Position numbers and translations under genes: made by a program. Shown piece after piece: positions 1-11,254 of a stretch of 64,000 bases of DNA. How positions within the stretch are numbered: the stretch's first letter is position 1; each line of letters starts with the position of its first letter. This stretch comes from Norana najaformis (Eukaryota > Annelida > Clitellata > Crassiclitellata > Hormogastridae). The DNA is taken from NCBI GenBank assembly GCA_964023275.1, contig OZ029919.1, positions 5,371,950-5,435,949 on the forward strand, in the 5' to 3' direction. The notes under the pieces are model-generated. The model saw nothing but the letters and a program-made list of their open reading frames with translations. It ran no database searches and was not told where the DNA came from.

Positions 1-80
1 ACTGCTTAGCTTTAGCTAGGATGAGTTGAACAGTCCTCACTCAAGTGTTCGGCCGATGTACTCATTTTATAGCCGAATTC

Positions 81-185
81 GCTGAGTGAGTGATTGAGTG
101 ACTGACTGACTGAGAGACTGACTGAGTGATTGAGTCAGTCAGTGAGTCAGTGAGTCAATGAGTCAGTCAGTGAGTCAGCGAGTAG
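81..185. repeat. Degenerate GACT/GAGT-type simple repeat
   Basis: Runs of GACTGACTGACTGAGAGA and GAGTCAGTCAGTGAGTC. Noncoding low-complexity sequence. Confidence 0.8.
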
Positions 186-344
186 CGCAATTTTCAACAC
201 ACCGTATGCCCATCAACTGAGCGAGGAATTGTAAACGTAATTATTACACAATTACGATTTAACCATAGAGGAGATGCACTACCAGCTCGCTAACTCCTTC
301 GTCCTCAAGCTCAAACCGCATGAATGAATGTGTGGCCCCCACTC

Positions 345-480
345 CATTTGAAATAAATGTAAAATGTAAAAATAGACGTTTTTCTGTTGCGACCGTATGG
401 CCTCGACACTGATCATTTTCAACGAATTTATTGGGTAAGATGCTTCACCACCGCTGTCCGTTTGAATGAGTGCATTAACA
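345..480 (-). mobile_element. Family C SINE-like repeat
   Basis: Minus-strand copy of the family beginning TTCAAACGGACAGCGGTGG and ending in a TACATTTTACATTT tail. Other copies: 7715-7830 (+), 46225-46472 (+, interrupted by family A), 50795-50920 (+), 51300-51422 (+). The common middle is GATAAATTCATTGAAAATGA. Noncoding; origin not recognised. Confidence 0.6.
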
Positions 481-496
481 GGTCTTCGGGTCTATT

Positions 497-678
497 ATTA
501 TTTCTGCATTTATTAAGCGCCACTATCTAATGAATAAGCATCAAACGATGGCGCTGAGCAATTGTGAGTGAAGGACATGCTCAAGGTCCCTACACAGTAA
601 CCGCCTTGGGGAGGAGGCTGGAACCCGTACTCTCCACGTTACAAGCCGAGCGCTCTAACCAGTCGGCTACCGTCCCCC
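497..678 (-). mobile_element. tRNA-derived SINE, family D
   Basis: Read on the minus strand it starts with a tRNA-like head: CGGTAGCCGACTGGTTAGAG (A box) and ACGGGTTCCAGCC (B box). The family body follows, ending in TTAATAAATGCAG. RNA polymerase III-type internal promoter boxes are visible; the head is not a working tRNA. Confidence 0.7.
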
Positions 679-860
679 ACCGTGCTCTAGATCCAACCCT
701 GTTGACCCTTCACGCAGCAAGTCTTTCCTCCGTCATCGACCCCTCAGTCTTTCTTTTTGCCTTCTTCCTCTCTTCGTAATGCTAATCCTCCAATCAACTC
801 ATCTGTCTATTCTTAATCCTCATGTCTTCTCTATCTTCATCGTTTCGTTTCTTCGGTGGA

Positions 861-1400
861 CCTCCTCCTCCTTCTCCTCTACCTTCTCCTCTCTTCTGTT
901 CCAAGCACCAGACCTTCTCCTCATCCTTAACATTACCATCCACTCCTCCTCTTCTACTCATCCTCCTCTTCTTCCTCCTCCTTCTCATATCTTTTCCATC
1001 CTCACTGTCTTCACCTTCCTCATTTCCATCCACCTCTCCTCTTCCACCCATCCTCCTCTTCTCCTCATCCTCCTCATTTCCATCCACCCCTCCTCTTCTA
1101 CCCATCCTCTTCTTCTTCCTCCTCCTTCTCATATATTTTCCATCCTCATTGTCTTCACCCTCCTCATTTTCATCCACCCCTTCTCTTCTACCCATCCTCC
1201 TCTTCTTCTCCTCAATCTCCTCATTTTCATCCACCCCTCCTCTTCTACCCCTCCTCCTCTTCTTCTCCTTAACCTCCTGATTTCCATCCACCCCTCCTCT
1301 TCCACCCATCCTCCTCTTCTTCTCCTCAACCTCCCCATTTTCATCCACCCCTCCTCTTCTACCCATCCTACTCCTCTCTCATATCCCTTCCCATCCCCAT
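861..1400. repeat. Long polypyrimidine minisatellite (57-bp-type units)
   Basis: About 540 bases are almost purely C/T on the plus strand. Units built on CATCCACCCCTCCTCTTC are spaced roughly 57 bases apart, with two longer variants. Because the unit is a multiple of three, long frames stay open on both strands (minus-strand repeats of RRGGVDENEE with KKRRM). I treat these frames as by-products. A mirror-symmetric purine tract of this length can form triplex (H-DNA) structures. Confidence 0.78.
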
Positions 1401-1828
1401 CGTCTTCGTCGCCTAATTGCTATCGCGCATTTCAGGCTCTCTGAAGCCCCATTCCAATGCTACTCGGCCAGGACTCAGGTCGACGTGTCTAGACTGATAG
1501 AACACGGAGTGGTCAATGCCCCCGTGTCCCCTGTGACCAACACCTTTCTCGTAATATGATAAGCATGCATAATGTATGCATCCGCATCAACGACATTCGT
1601 TTCAAGAGCCGTTTTCACAACGTCTGCCTTCCACAAAGATCACTGGTGTTTCTGCTTGATTAGCTTTTCGCAGTGTGGACGTTTTCTTAAAACAAGTGGT
1701 AGTTTCCATTGTTTAACGATATCTTATGGCTGCCAGGCCTACCTTGATTTTCCACAGCCTTTCACGCTACTGTGACCGAAGAAGAGAGCCGACAAGCGAT
1801 GTAGGCCTATACTGTTGCTGGCCCATTT

Positions 1829-1972
<144 letters not shown>

Positions 1973-2329
1973 TGTTATTGATCACCAAAATAATTAACAA
2001 ATACAATCACAGTCTGTCACATACATTGGTGCCAATGGGCTGACCTAAAAGGAACAAACAGTTCCGCTACGAAGGTCACCTGTTTACCTCATGGATTATA
2101 AATAGGTGACAGCATTATACTGTGTAAAACAATTAATAATCTAAAATATAAAAGTAATTAATGTAATCAATGTCAGTGTATAAACACAAACAAAAACTTA
2201 ACTAAGTGCATCGTGTAGATGAGATTTTAGACTTGTTTTGAACTGGTATAAAGTTGGCAAGCTTGTAAAACTTCCGCTATCGTTTCGTGCAAGGGTCACT
2301 GTTGGTGATAGAGCACAGTCAGTTGGTTG

Positions 2330-2435
2330 TTTAAAGCCGTTCTTATTTCCCCGAGGTTCTCATGCTGGAAGCGCCTCTGAGTAGTTTGTTCGGTAAGAAG
2401 CGCTATATAAGCTATCAAATACAATACAATACATA
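2330..2435 (+). mobile_element. Non-LTR 3' end with (AATAC)n tail
   Basis: Reads GGAAGCGCCTCTGAGTAG, AAGCGCTATATAAGC and then AATACAATACAATAC. The same end form as the element at 18650 but a different tail repeat. Confidence 0.55.
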
Positions 2436-3049
2436 GAAGTAGGGGAAACGGTTTAAAGGCAAAACTGAGCCCTCAAATTTATTGAAAGCCACAGAAGAGT
2501 TGAATGAATATATTTTTTTTCGCTGCAGTTATGGAAGAAGCTTCAATGTTTTCATTAGTCCCAAGGAAATTGTTAGCTCGTGTTGGAGGTTTTCAATACA
2601 ATCTGATTTTCCAACGCCACTTCCTTTGGTTTTGTTGTTACACTGTTTCTTTATTAGTAAGAATGACTCAATCAGTATTAGTATTGTCAAAAGATGTCTT
2701 AGCTCAGTTCCAACTGCTGTACTGTATATCGTTTTTTTTCTGAGGATTTCTGGGCCGAGGCCTCTTACCATTTCCTTTCTTCTGTTCGGTTTTAGTTTGG
2801 TTCTTATGGAAAGATTCTTATGACATCTTCTGTCTTCATGCTTCGTCTTTCTTGTCCGAAGGACTCCAATTTCGCACTTCTGGTCCGTTTTCCTCAGCTG
2901 AATCTTCTAATTCACTATAGCAGTAGTGGATTTAGCAACAGGCGGGGCGAACTGCCCTTCTTGGTTATACGCCAGCGCCCCTCAGACCAGACCCGTGCGT
3001 GGTGGACTGCCAGAATTGTGTGTAGTTGCTGTGTAACGACGCTGTGTCA
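2436..3049. other. No recognised gene; overlapping open frames on both strands
   Basis: The plus frame 2482-2823 and the minus frame 2771-2529 overlap. Neither shows a family motif I recognise. The region may be a decayed transposon. Confidence 0.4.
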
Positions 3050-3130
3050 TAACGATGATTAGCGTCGCCCTCCTCCTTTATCCAGGTTTGGGACTGGCAC
3101 CACCCGAGTACGGCAGTGGCGGAGTTTGGA
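3050..3130 (+). mobile_element. Family G repeat
   Basis: CCCTCCTCCTTTATCCAGGT then GGGACTGGCACCACCCGA. Further copies at 3735-3812 (+), 35325-35390 (-) and 51430-51495 (-). Short, noncoding, unclassified. Confidence 0.5.
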
Positions 3131-3213
3131 CTGCCAGAATATGGCGCCCCTCTGGAAATACCATTGCCCGAAACACCCACGCAAGCAATCCTGGATCCCC
3201 ACTACACCAAGGG

Positions 3214-3253
3214 CTCCTAGATAATTAAGCTAATTGGCCAATTATCTAGGAGT
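3214..3253. repeat. 40-bp palindrome flanked by a 9-bp direct repeat
   Basis: CTCCTAGATAATT at 3214 is repeated inverted as AATTATCTAGGAG at the right end. ACTACACCA occurs on both sides (3201-3209 and 3259-3267). It looks like a tiny foldback insertion with a target duplication, or the remnant of one. Confidence 0.55.
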
Positions 3254-3939
3254 CTATGACTACACCATAGGTATCGTTACTGTCGTCGTTCGCTTCAATG
3301 TTACACTCAGAACGAGTGAGGTGAACTTCTCCTATTAAAAATTCTTCCTCGTCTACTTCAGTTTTAACCTACGGGTCTTTCGTGGAATTTTCAATCCCAC
3401 TACATGGGCTGCAGGAAATGCTCAAAGATCGTTTCTTACGTTTACCCACAGTTCCGTACACTTTTCTACAATGCCACAGAAACGACCGACCGACCGACCG
3501 AACGATAACTCAACGAAAAATTTCCTCATGAATAACCAGTTCGATTTGGTTTTATTACTTCACAGTTATGACTTGAAAGTATGCAGTCGACGTTTTCTGA
3601 GACCTCGAGAACCGAAAGAACGCCAAGATTCAACCGAAACAGTTAAACGTCTAATGACCTGGGTGTCTGCTTCACAACTCCACCAGCTGACCGACGAGTA
3701 GTAGTTTCTTTTTAACGGCGGTGTGAAAACAAAGATGATTGGTGTCCCCCTCCTCCTTCATCCAGGATTGGGACTGGCACCACCCGAACACGGCAGTGGC
3801 GGGGTTTCCTGCTTGGCGATTGATGGCAAATGATGTGCAAATAGGAGAGGGATATCACGTTTAAAAATGTGTCAAATAGAGCCTGGCGCTTTGTAATAGT
3901 ACTCCCTGCAGTAGGCCTATTCGACGATATCTTTTGGAA

Positions 3940-4155
3940 GGTTCTTCCTCTTCCTCTTATCTTTTTCCTCGCTTCAAATTCAAGCACCATCCACCGTAGC
4001 CGTCCGACTGCCTGACTCCTGGATCTTGACCTGGAGCCGAACCCTTTTGCCTATCGATTATGTTTTGACTGAGCGCCTGTGAATGAGCTAGTTCCCGCGA
4101 CTTAGCTCTCGTTGGGCGCTGTAGAAATCTCGAGAATACGATAACGATTAGGAAG
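3940..4155 (+). mobile_element. Family A non-LTR 3' end copy
   Basis: Matches the family A 3' UTR (CGATTATGTTTTGACTGAGC, GCCTGTGAATGAGCTAG, GGGCGCTGTAGAAATCTC) and stops at an ATTACGAT-like tail read in plus orientation. 5'-truncated; no coding potential. Confidence 0.7.
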
Positions 4156-4191
4156 GTTGACGTCGACTTGCTTTTCTGCTGAATCTCAAGC

Positions 4192-4262
4192 ATGCGCGAT
4201 AGTGTGGTGGTTAGCGTGCAAGACTATCAACCCAGAGGCTGGGGGCTCAAATCACCGCCAGC
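4192..4262 (+). mobile_element. tRNA-derived sequence (SINE head)
   Basis: GTGTGGTGGTTAGCGTGCAA (A-box-like) and GGGGGCTCAAATCACC (B-box-like) at tRNA spacing. It does not fold as a full tRNA and lacks a clear acceptor stem. It directly follows the family A copy ending near 4155. Confidence 0.5.
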
Positions 4263-4754
4263 ACAGACAGATGTATCGATATTACTGCTCCACTGGCGCC
4301 ACCTAACGATCGCAGTTATAAAATATGTACACTGGGCGTACATTGAACTCGTATGGCGCCATTCCCTAGCGCATGTCTGCAGTCGTGTCGATTGGTTGTT
4401 GTCGGTTTCCTTGTCATTTCGACGGATTATTCGTCTAAACGAGGAACTTGCTCGATAATAATTTCTGACATGTTTTGATGTTTACTGTTGCCGAGTTTGC
4501 GCGGCGGAATTATTCATCGTTTCCCCGCGGAATTAGAACTTTTTGACTGCATTTTCTTCGCATATGATCTAGGCTACGCGATTGAATGAGGAGTGATGGG
4601 TTTCCTGATGTACGGTTGAACATCAATCTACGGACTTATGCACGCCGTCTTCATCATCCGGGTAATGGGCTCCGAGGAGAGGAAGCGACGAAGTCTTTTA
4701 AGTGACGTCAACCGTTGATCACGGGGGGGGGGGGTAATTTGACCTACCCTCCCG

Positions 4755-4980
4755 CATTTACACCTGTTCTTCCTCTTATCTCTCTCTCCTGTCCAATCCT
4801 AAACACCACCTCCCATAGCTGCCACGCTCTCTCCGTCTGACTTTTGGATCTTGATTTGGAACCGAACCCTTTTGCCTATCGATTTTGTTTTGACTGAGCG
4901 CCTGCGAATAAGCTGGTCCCCGCCACGTGGCTTTCGTTGGGCGCTGTAGAAATCTCAAGATTACGATTAAAATCACCACA
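4755..4980 (+). mobile_element. Family A non-LTR 3' end copy
   Basis: Same 3' UTR as the copies at 3940 and 36890, including TTGCCTATCGATTTTGTTTT and GGGCGCTGTAGAAATCTC. A 10-12 base G run (about 4724-4735) precedes it. Confidence 0.7.
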
Positions 4981-5108
4981 CTTGGCAGACTTCAAATGCA
5001 AGACACTGATGAGCTTCAACTTTTTTCAGACTCTATAATCTGCCTTTCCGATATGTGATAATTTCGTCTGTACTGAGAAAATCGGTATTCCAGATTATCA
5101 GTCCGGAA

Positions 5109-5543
5109 TTATACATAGTTAAGTTTGAATTCAACCAGTAAATAATGAATCACCAAGTGCATAGATCTGACAGTATGTAGAAGAGCAAAATGAGTCTTTT
5201 GCGACAAACACCCATGCCTGCCCCTGCACTTCATTGTTTCCCAGTTGTTAAGCCACAAAACAATCCCTTCCATAAATTTCAGCCGTTCGTCATCAACCGA
5301 TCGGAATGGGTGACTGTCTCTGTCACGCAAATGTCGCCCTTTATGTGGATCTTTCACATTGGAAAGCTTCCATAATTTCAAAATTATGTCAAGGAATGTT
5401 TTAGTGCCAACAACTGATTCACTCAGTGCAGGAAAGAAGCTAAGTGCTGCAATAGTCTTTTCATTAAACACTTTCAAAACCAAGCTGACCTTTTGACGTT
5501 CAGTGCTCGATGGGTTTAAAGCCTTATGAGTTAAATTTGGAGC
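5109..5543 (-). pseudogene. P-element / THAP9-like transposase fragment
   Basis: An open frame runs from about 5543 down to a stop at 5109 (about 144 codons, no initiating Met). It reads NLTHKALNPSSTERQKVS, LVLKVFNEKTIAALSF, TFLDIILKLWKLSNVKDP, RLKFMEGIVLWLNNW, CLSQKTHFALLHTVRSM, LVIHYLLVEF. This order (LT..H..P....K...., KVFN..., NVK, L..W, LT..T..AL..T, YLL) is the C-terminal half of P-element-type/THAP9 transposases. The THAP DNA-binding domain and the N-terminal part of the catalytic domain are not next to it. The frame is open but truncated, so I call it a decayed DNA transposon copy. A domesticated exon cannot be excluded. Confidence 0.68.
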
Positions 5544-5549
5544 TCACAG

Positions 5550-6210
5550 CAACAATGATTGTGTACACTGTATAACAGTATATACTATTATATGCCAAAA
5601 CAATGACAAGGTAATTTATTATGATTACATTATAATCAATTGATTAATAACTCGAACTTTAATTTCAATCTCCTTCCACGCTAACTCCGATTTGCAGTCT
5701 CATTTCAAATGTTCTAATATCTTCTATTATCGCCCTCAACTCAATCGGAACACAATATCGTAATTTATCACCGATCCATTTCCAAAAATTTTCTCTCTCC
5801 TGTGCAGAAATTTAGTCAGCACACTCCACGCTAATCCCAGACAATTTCTAACTTTGAAATTAACTTTTAGAACATAACTTTTCACTTATATGAACAATCG
5901 ACCGTCTCGAGCTACTTACCACAACTTTTGAAATATCGAACTGTTTCGTTTAATAATATGAATATATTCAAAAATTCTTAAGCTAGATAACAAAAAGACA
6001 ATAATAGGTCTATTAAACTTTATGATAAACAAAAGCACTCACCACAAGTATTTTAAATATAGCGGGTTTTCTGTTGTAAGTCTTGTACACGCAAGCTGCA
6101 TGCACGGCTCCGTTTGACACGTCACAACATAGAGATCTGCTCCTATTTAGAAGGCCGTGCCACAACACGCCGCCATCTTGGGTTATTTGAATTCGTGATT
6201 TAAATGCCCG
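5550..6210. other. No gene seen (AT-rich unique sequence)
   Basis: Between the transposase fragment and the 27-bp satellite. No exon-like frame, RNA gene or repeat family recognised. Confidence 0.5.
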
Positions 6211-6214
6211 ATTC

Positions 6215-6712
6215 GGACATTTATATAACGCATTTTCATCGACATTTATATAGCGCATTTTAATCTTAATATATATGTAGCGCATTTTCATCAGGTCATT
6301 TATATAGCGCATTTTTATCCGGACATTTATGTAGCGCATTTTCATCAGGACATTTATATAGCGCATTTTTATCCGGGCATTTATATAGCGCATTTTTACC
6401 CGGACATTTATATAGCGCATTTTAATCTTAATATTTATGTAGCGCATTTTCATCAGGACATTTATATAGCGCATTTTTATCCGGGCATTTATATAGCGCA
6501 TTTTTACCCGGACATTTATATAGCGCATTTTAATCTTAATATTTATGTAGCGCATTTTCATCAGGACATTTATATAGCGCATTTTTATCCGGACATTTAT
6601 ATAGCGCATTTTAATCTTAATTTTTATGTAGCGCATTTTCATCAGGTCATTTATATAGCGCATTTTAATCTTAATATTTATGTAGCACATTTTCATCCGG
6701 ACATTTATATAG
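6215..6712. repeat. 27-bp satellite with a 108-bp higher-order unit
   Basis: About 18 copies of ACATTTATATAGCGCATTTT plus a 7-base variable part. Four variants (CATCAGG, TATCCGGGC, TACCCGG, AATCTTAAT types) repeat in the same order to form a 108-bp higher-order unit seen twice (about 6340-6550). The 27-base period keeps a minus-strand frame open for about 160 codons (KMRYINVR-type 9-mers), running on through 6013. The core, reversed (GCGCTATATAAATGT), equals the 3' end of local non-LTR elements. Confidence 0.85.
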
Positions 6713-7714
6713 TTTTCACTGTACCAGAATTCAAGTGATTTCTGAAACTGTTCCCTGCTGCCAAATATTTATCGAGTTCCACAGCAATGCTGCCATCTGG
6801 CTGTGATATGATAAAACATTCATTTTTGTCCATTCGGAACCGAGAAACTTAATTTTTTCCTTCAAATTACTGAACATATACCTGGAAGCCTAAATTTTGA
6901 GTCGACTCCCATAGAAATTCACAAATAACGCGTTTTCTATCCTAGACACTGGAAAACTCCCTCAAAGCCGAAGTGAAATCCCAGGTTACGCTTTTTCGGT
7001 TTATGCAATCCATCAATATCAGACTCGATTTTGTCGTGATTTCTTCTGGTGCTTTCTTTTTGTGAAATTTGTGTTTTTAGAAGAATCTTTCTTTCCACAT
7101 TCCATATAAATTCGCGTGGTTACGCTGTAAATGAAGTTTCAAGTTCGTGGGTTTTTCCTGACATTAAAACTTCACACTTGTCTCCGGTTTTATCATTTAC
7201 TACTAAACATCGGCATTTTCCGTTTTTCCAGTGTCTGAGTAGTAACTGAAGTATTCCCACACCGCACATTCTCTTCTACGACCAGCGAGCATTCTTGACA
7301 AACTCATTTCAATGTGAAAGAAAGATATTATAGAAACTAACGAAACTTTCAAACCTTGTTCTTAGACACAAAGAAATTTTCGAAATGTAGCGCTAACTGT
7401 GGCGAAATTAGGCTAGAGTTTACGAGATTAGCTACGAGATTCACGTTACGCGCAAAGGTGTGCGCCAAATGCAAATCAGCAGGGGTATTTTAAACGTATT
7501 TCTGTAGTGCAATAAGAAAAATACGTTCCTTCAAAGTTTGAAAGTTGCTTAATTTTCGTTCTAAAAATATTTTTGCTTCTTATTCTTATTCGATTTCTAT
7601 AAAGCGAGTCAGCCACTCTGGTTCATCGCGATTTCCATGCATCGGACCCCTTCTGAAACAATCTTCATCTGAAAATTCAAACATCATATGAAACATTTAA
7701 GCTTAGGCTCTTTA
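6713..7714. other. No gene seen
   Basis: Unique-looking, AT-rich. Only a short plus frame (7049-7249) with no family resemblance. Confidence 0.5.
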
Positions 7715-7830
7715 GGCTACCGGCAGCGGTGGTGAAGGATCTCGCCTGATAAATTCTTTGAAAAATGAGCAGGGCCTAGGCCATACGGTCGCTATGGAAA
7801 AGCATGTACATTTACATTTGAATTTACCTA
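7715..7830 (+). mobile_element. Family C SINE-like repeat
   Basis: GGCAGCGGTGGTGAAGGATC, GCCTGATAAATTCTTTG and the ACATTTACATTTGAATTT tail. It starts after ACCGGCAGC rather than the full ATTCAAACGGGCAGC, so it is slightly 5'-truncated. Confidence 0.6.
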
Positions 7831-8158
7831 AATTCACGCCATTTCAGATCTGTCAGATGGCCGTGTTTCAGTGCAACAGCTCCTTAATCTGCGCTGTACC
7901 AGCTGCTTGAAAACGAATTCTCGAAAGGCCTCGGTCTTTTGAAAGACCTCGTATTTTGGGTGATGCGCGACTCTACCGCTGTCCTCTGCTACCGCTGTCC
8001 GCATTTCCACAGGCCTACACATGCATACATACATATAGGCCTACGCAAAGCCTTTGCACATATGGCCTATATACATATACATGCAAGCATACATGCATAC
8101 ATGCATAACTAATGAATACATACAGTGCATACATACATTATACATACATACAGTACAT

Positions 8159-8162
8159 AAAT

Positions 8163-8210
<48 letters not shown>
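8159..8210. repeat. (CATA)n / (CA)n microsatellite
   Basis: CATACATACATACATAC passing into about 15 CA units. A longer, degenerate CATA region surrounds it (8020-8220). Confidence 0.9.
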
Positions 8211-8214
<4 letters not shown>

Positions 8215-8858
8215 ACACAGCCTCGCCTTGATCTCAAAGGTCTTCCCATGACCCTTATGCAGCCCTGTGCTGTTATCGTTTCCCGCCGTTGCGCTTAAAA
8301 ACAATTGACGAACTACATATCACGGACCCTACGAACGGTCGACGGGTAAACTGTCTCCATCTGGACGCCAGCGGGTTAATCACGCAACAACCCACCGCAT
8401 CAGCCAAATAATGCCCGATCTCATCGACCGCTCTGGAATAGATCGCGTTGCGTCTGCTGGCAGATCGATTAAATTTACATCCTACATCCTGCCTTGTCCT
8501 CCTCTTCCTCCTCTTCCTCCTACTTCTCCCCACGCTGAGGATCGGTCGAATCGACCGTTCCTCCTGCACAGTACATCTATCGTTTGCTAGAAATGCGGCT
8601 ACCGGAACGTCAGATAACGGACCCTGTTGAAAGCCCCGCTAATTCGCAGCTCAAGCGTATCGTCCATGATGGATGGTCTGTGCACGAGACAGACAGACAA
8701 AACAGACACACAGATGGATACAAACGCGCGCGCACAGACAGAAAGTGCAAAGTGGATGCTTTGGCGCTCCTGTATCTGGCTAACCTTCACTCCCTTTGAC
8801 GAATCCTGGCGAAGTTGCCCTTGAAAGTTCTCTGGACCCCAGCCAATTCGGAAAGCGT

Positions 8859-8929
<71 letters not shown>

Positions 8930-8962
8930 GGACGGACGGACGGACGGACAGACAGACAGACA
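8859..8962. repeat. (CAGA)n with CGGA interruption
   Basis: About 24 tetranucleotides; units at about 8928-8947 are GACG instead of GACA. Degenerate GACA-like sequence goes on to about 9080. Confidence 0.93.
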
Positions 8963-9574
8963 CAAAGGAACAGAAAGACAGTGAGAGAGACAGAGGGCAG
9001 ACAGTAGGACAGATAGAGGGACAAAAAGACAGTTAGACAAAGAAACACATAGAATGACAGCGTGACAGACAGACACAGACTTACAGTGAGACATTATCTA
9101 TAGTTTCCGGACAACAGACTTGATACTCAGCAGAATCTTGGAAGTAAAGCCCTCGACTGACTGACTTCTTTGGCATCGCCTTCATCTACCGCTCCGACAA
9201 CAGCAACCCGCCTCCGTCTTAAGAAATCCAAGACAATCGTTCAGTTGATTCTGATAGGCGGGCTCCTGCAGTCCCTTAAAAGGTAGCCTCTGTCAGGGAC
9301 TTCATTTTCTTAGCCTCGGCATATGACAGCAGGTGGTTATTCATCTCCCTCGCCTCCTGATCATCTCAGCGACAGTGTACTCATTTAATAGCCGCATTCG
9401 TTAGGGGCGCAAATGGGAGAGACATCTTTCTGCTCTGGTTGAGACATGAACCCCTTACCTTTGAGCTCAAAGTCCAACACGCTAACCATTAGAACGTTCG
9501 TTCGTGTTCAAGACTAACCTTTTTCAAACTGGTTACCCACCACAGGTTGCCTCTGTCTCCGTGGACTGACGCTC

Positions 9575-9665
9575 TGGACACTGACCTGACTGCGGTTGGA
9601 TTTTGATGCGCAATTGATTGATGTTTTGTATGTTATAAACCGGCGCTATAAAAGTTACTAATTAA
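9575..9665 (+). mobile_element. Family H repeat
   Basis: Shares GATGCGCCATTGGTTGATGC-like and AGAAGTTACTAATTA blocks with 25150-25265 (+), 53830-53935 (+), 27200-27305 (-) and 42595-42720 (-). The 3' end is an ATT-rich tail ((ATT)n at 53915). A noncoding SINE or non-LTR end. Confidence 0.5.
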
Positions 9666-9875
9666 CAACAGATCATCGCGCACAGCTTCTGCAGAGGATA
9701 AACTCAAAAGAAAATATCTGAGAAACGAACACTATCAACTGAAGCAGCCTACGTTCGCAAGAGAAAGGAATTGTTCCAACCGCTCGCGTTTCTACAACGG
9801 CTGTCAAAACGTCGTCAATGCTCGTGACTGCGCGGTTGAACGGGCGCTACGCTATATCTGGTATCCACACAATAC

Positions 9876-10576
9876 AATACAATACAACTTCTATTTATAA
9901 CGCGCCTTAATAAAACAATGTCTTACTCAAAGGACGAGTTACAACATAATAATTAGTTATAGTACTGACAGAATAAATGAGTCTTAAGTTTTAATTTAAA
10001 AGTATCTATTGAAGAGCATCTTCGAACAGATTCAGGTAAAGGGTTCCACTCAGCTGGACCAGCTACTTCAAACATTCTTTTACCAAACTGTAGGTTAACT
10101 CTTCTGACTTCAAAGTCCCCTTCTGAAGCCGAACGCAATCTTCTTCTGGACTCAGTGGAAGTACAAGGTTTAACTAGAGAGGACAGATAGGACGGGGCAG
10201 AGCCTGACATAATTTTGAACATAAGTAGACAGATTTTGAAAGATATGCGAGCCTGAATGGGTAACCAATGAAGTTCTTGTAAAGAATGAGTAATGTGATC
10301 TCGAGGGCCAAGGCTTTTAACTAGGCGAGCTGCAGCATGAATAACAGAGGTAAGCGGTGAGAGGGTAGATTTAGGTAAAGCATAAAGCACTGAATTGCAA
10401 TAATCAATTCTGGATAGTGTAAGTGAATGAACCAGGACATGAAGGCAATTACTGCGTCGATTACTGCGTAAAACCAAGATACAAATCTCTCTGTATACGA
10501 GTTTAGCCCAATTTAACTCTTCTGCCGGAAATAGCTTCAACATTTTCCGCATACATACATACATACATACACACAT
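9876..10576 (-). mobile_element. CR1/L2-like non-LTR retrotransposon, reverse transcriptase C-terminal fragment
   Basis: Open frame of about 200 codons on the minus strand, ending at 9953. Reads LVHSLTLSRIDYCNSVLYAL, LQELHWLPIQARISFKICLL, MFKIMSGSAPSYLSSLV, RMFEVAGPAEWNPLPESVR, FKLKLKTHLF: the thumb/C-terminal end of CR1/L2-clade reverse transcriptases. Downstream (lower coordinates) come a 3' end with TTATAACGCGCC and an AATAC-type tail near 9876-9890. It is 5'-truncated as usual for this class; the endonuclease and palm are absent. The frame is intact, so insertion may be fairly recent. Confidence 0.82.
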
Positions 10577-11254
10577 TCATTCATACATACATATAAAACC
10601 AGCACATGTATACATACATACATGCAAACAAACATAGGCACGTACATCTAATCTAAATCAAATGACTTCTATGGTGCCATTATCATAATGCATAACACAT
10701 CAACTGATGTGAAGTCACCGTCAAAGATCATAATCCCTTAGAGAAGCCAGGTCGAAAATTAGTAAGTCAGAGTCTGATCGATCAATCGATTGAATGATCA
10801 ATGATGGAAGTAGGCTGAGCAACAGCATGCTTCAGGAAAAAAATAACACAAACGTTTTGGTAAAAATTCCACACACAAACAAACGACTTATTTAAACAAG
10901 TCTGTGCATTTGGCTTAGATACATAAAAAGACTAAATCGCAAAATTGTCAGCTCTTGCGAATCCTTTTTAACTCGTGGCACGTGCCAGAAATGTGCAGCA
11001 AACAATATTTTGAATGTTTTCAAATAAACTAAGAGAGCAAACGGCAGACACAGTTTCTTGGTCAGCAAACAACTGGAAATATGTTAAATTTCAAACGAAA
11101 TAGTCCACTTCTGTACAATGATCTGCCAACTGGAAGAATGGCACAGCTGACTGCAACCATACCTGGTACTACCGTTCTTAATAGTTCATATGAGTAACTC
11201 CAGAAGCCGATTATAAGTATAAATCAATCCAGTATCTGATTGTAAGTATCAGTC

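Noticed and set aside
794-1366. 190-codon charged frame on the minus strand and matching plus-strand frames
   Set aside because: They are products of a triplet-period polypyrimidine repeat. All frames in the block are open, with no splice sites or family match.
4192-4262. Possible functional tRNA genes here and at 36359, 35957, 50650, 24425 and 33120
   Set aside because: Only A-box and B-box remnants are visible. Acceptor stems do not pair, and they adjoin SINE bodies.
6013-6696. 227-codon minus-strand frame of KMRYIN repeats
   Set aside because: A by-product of the 27-bp satellite period. No start context or homology; kept only as a repeat observation.
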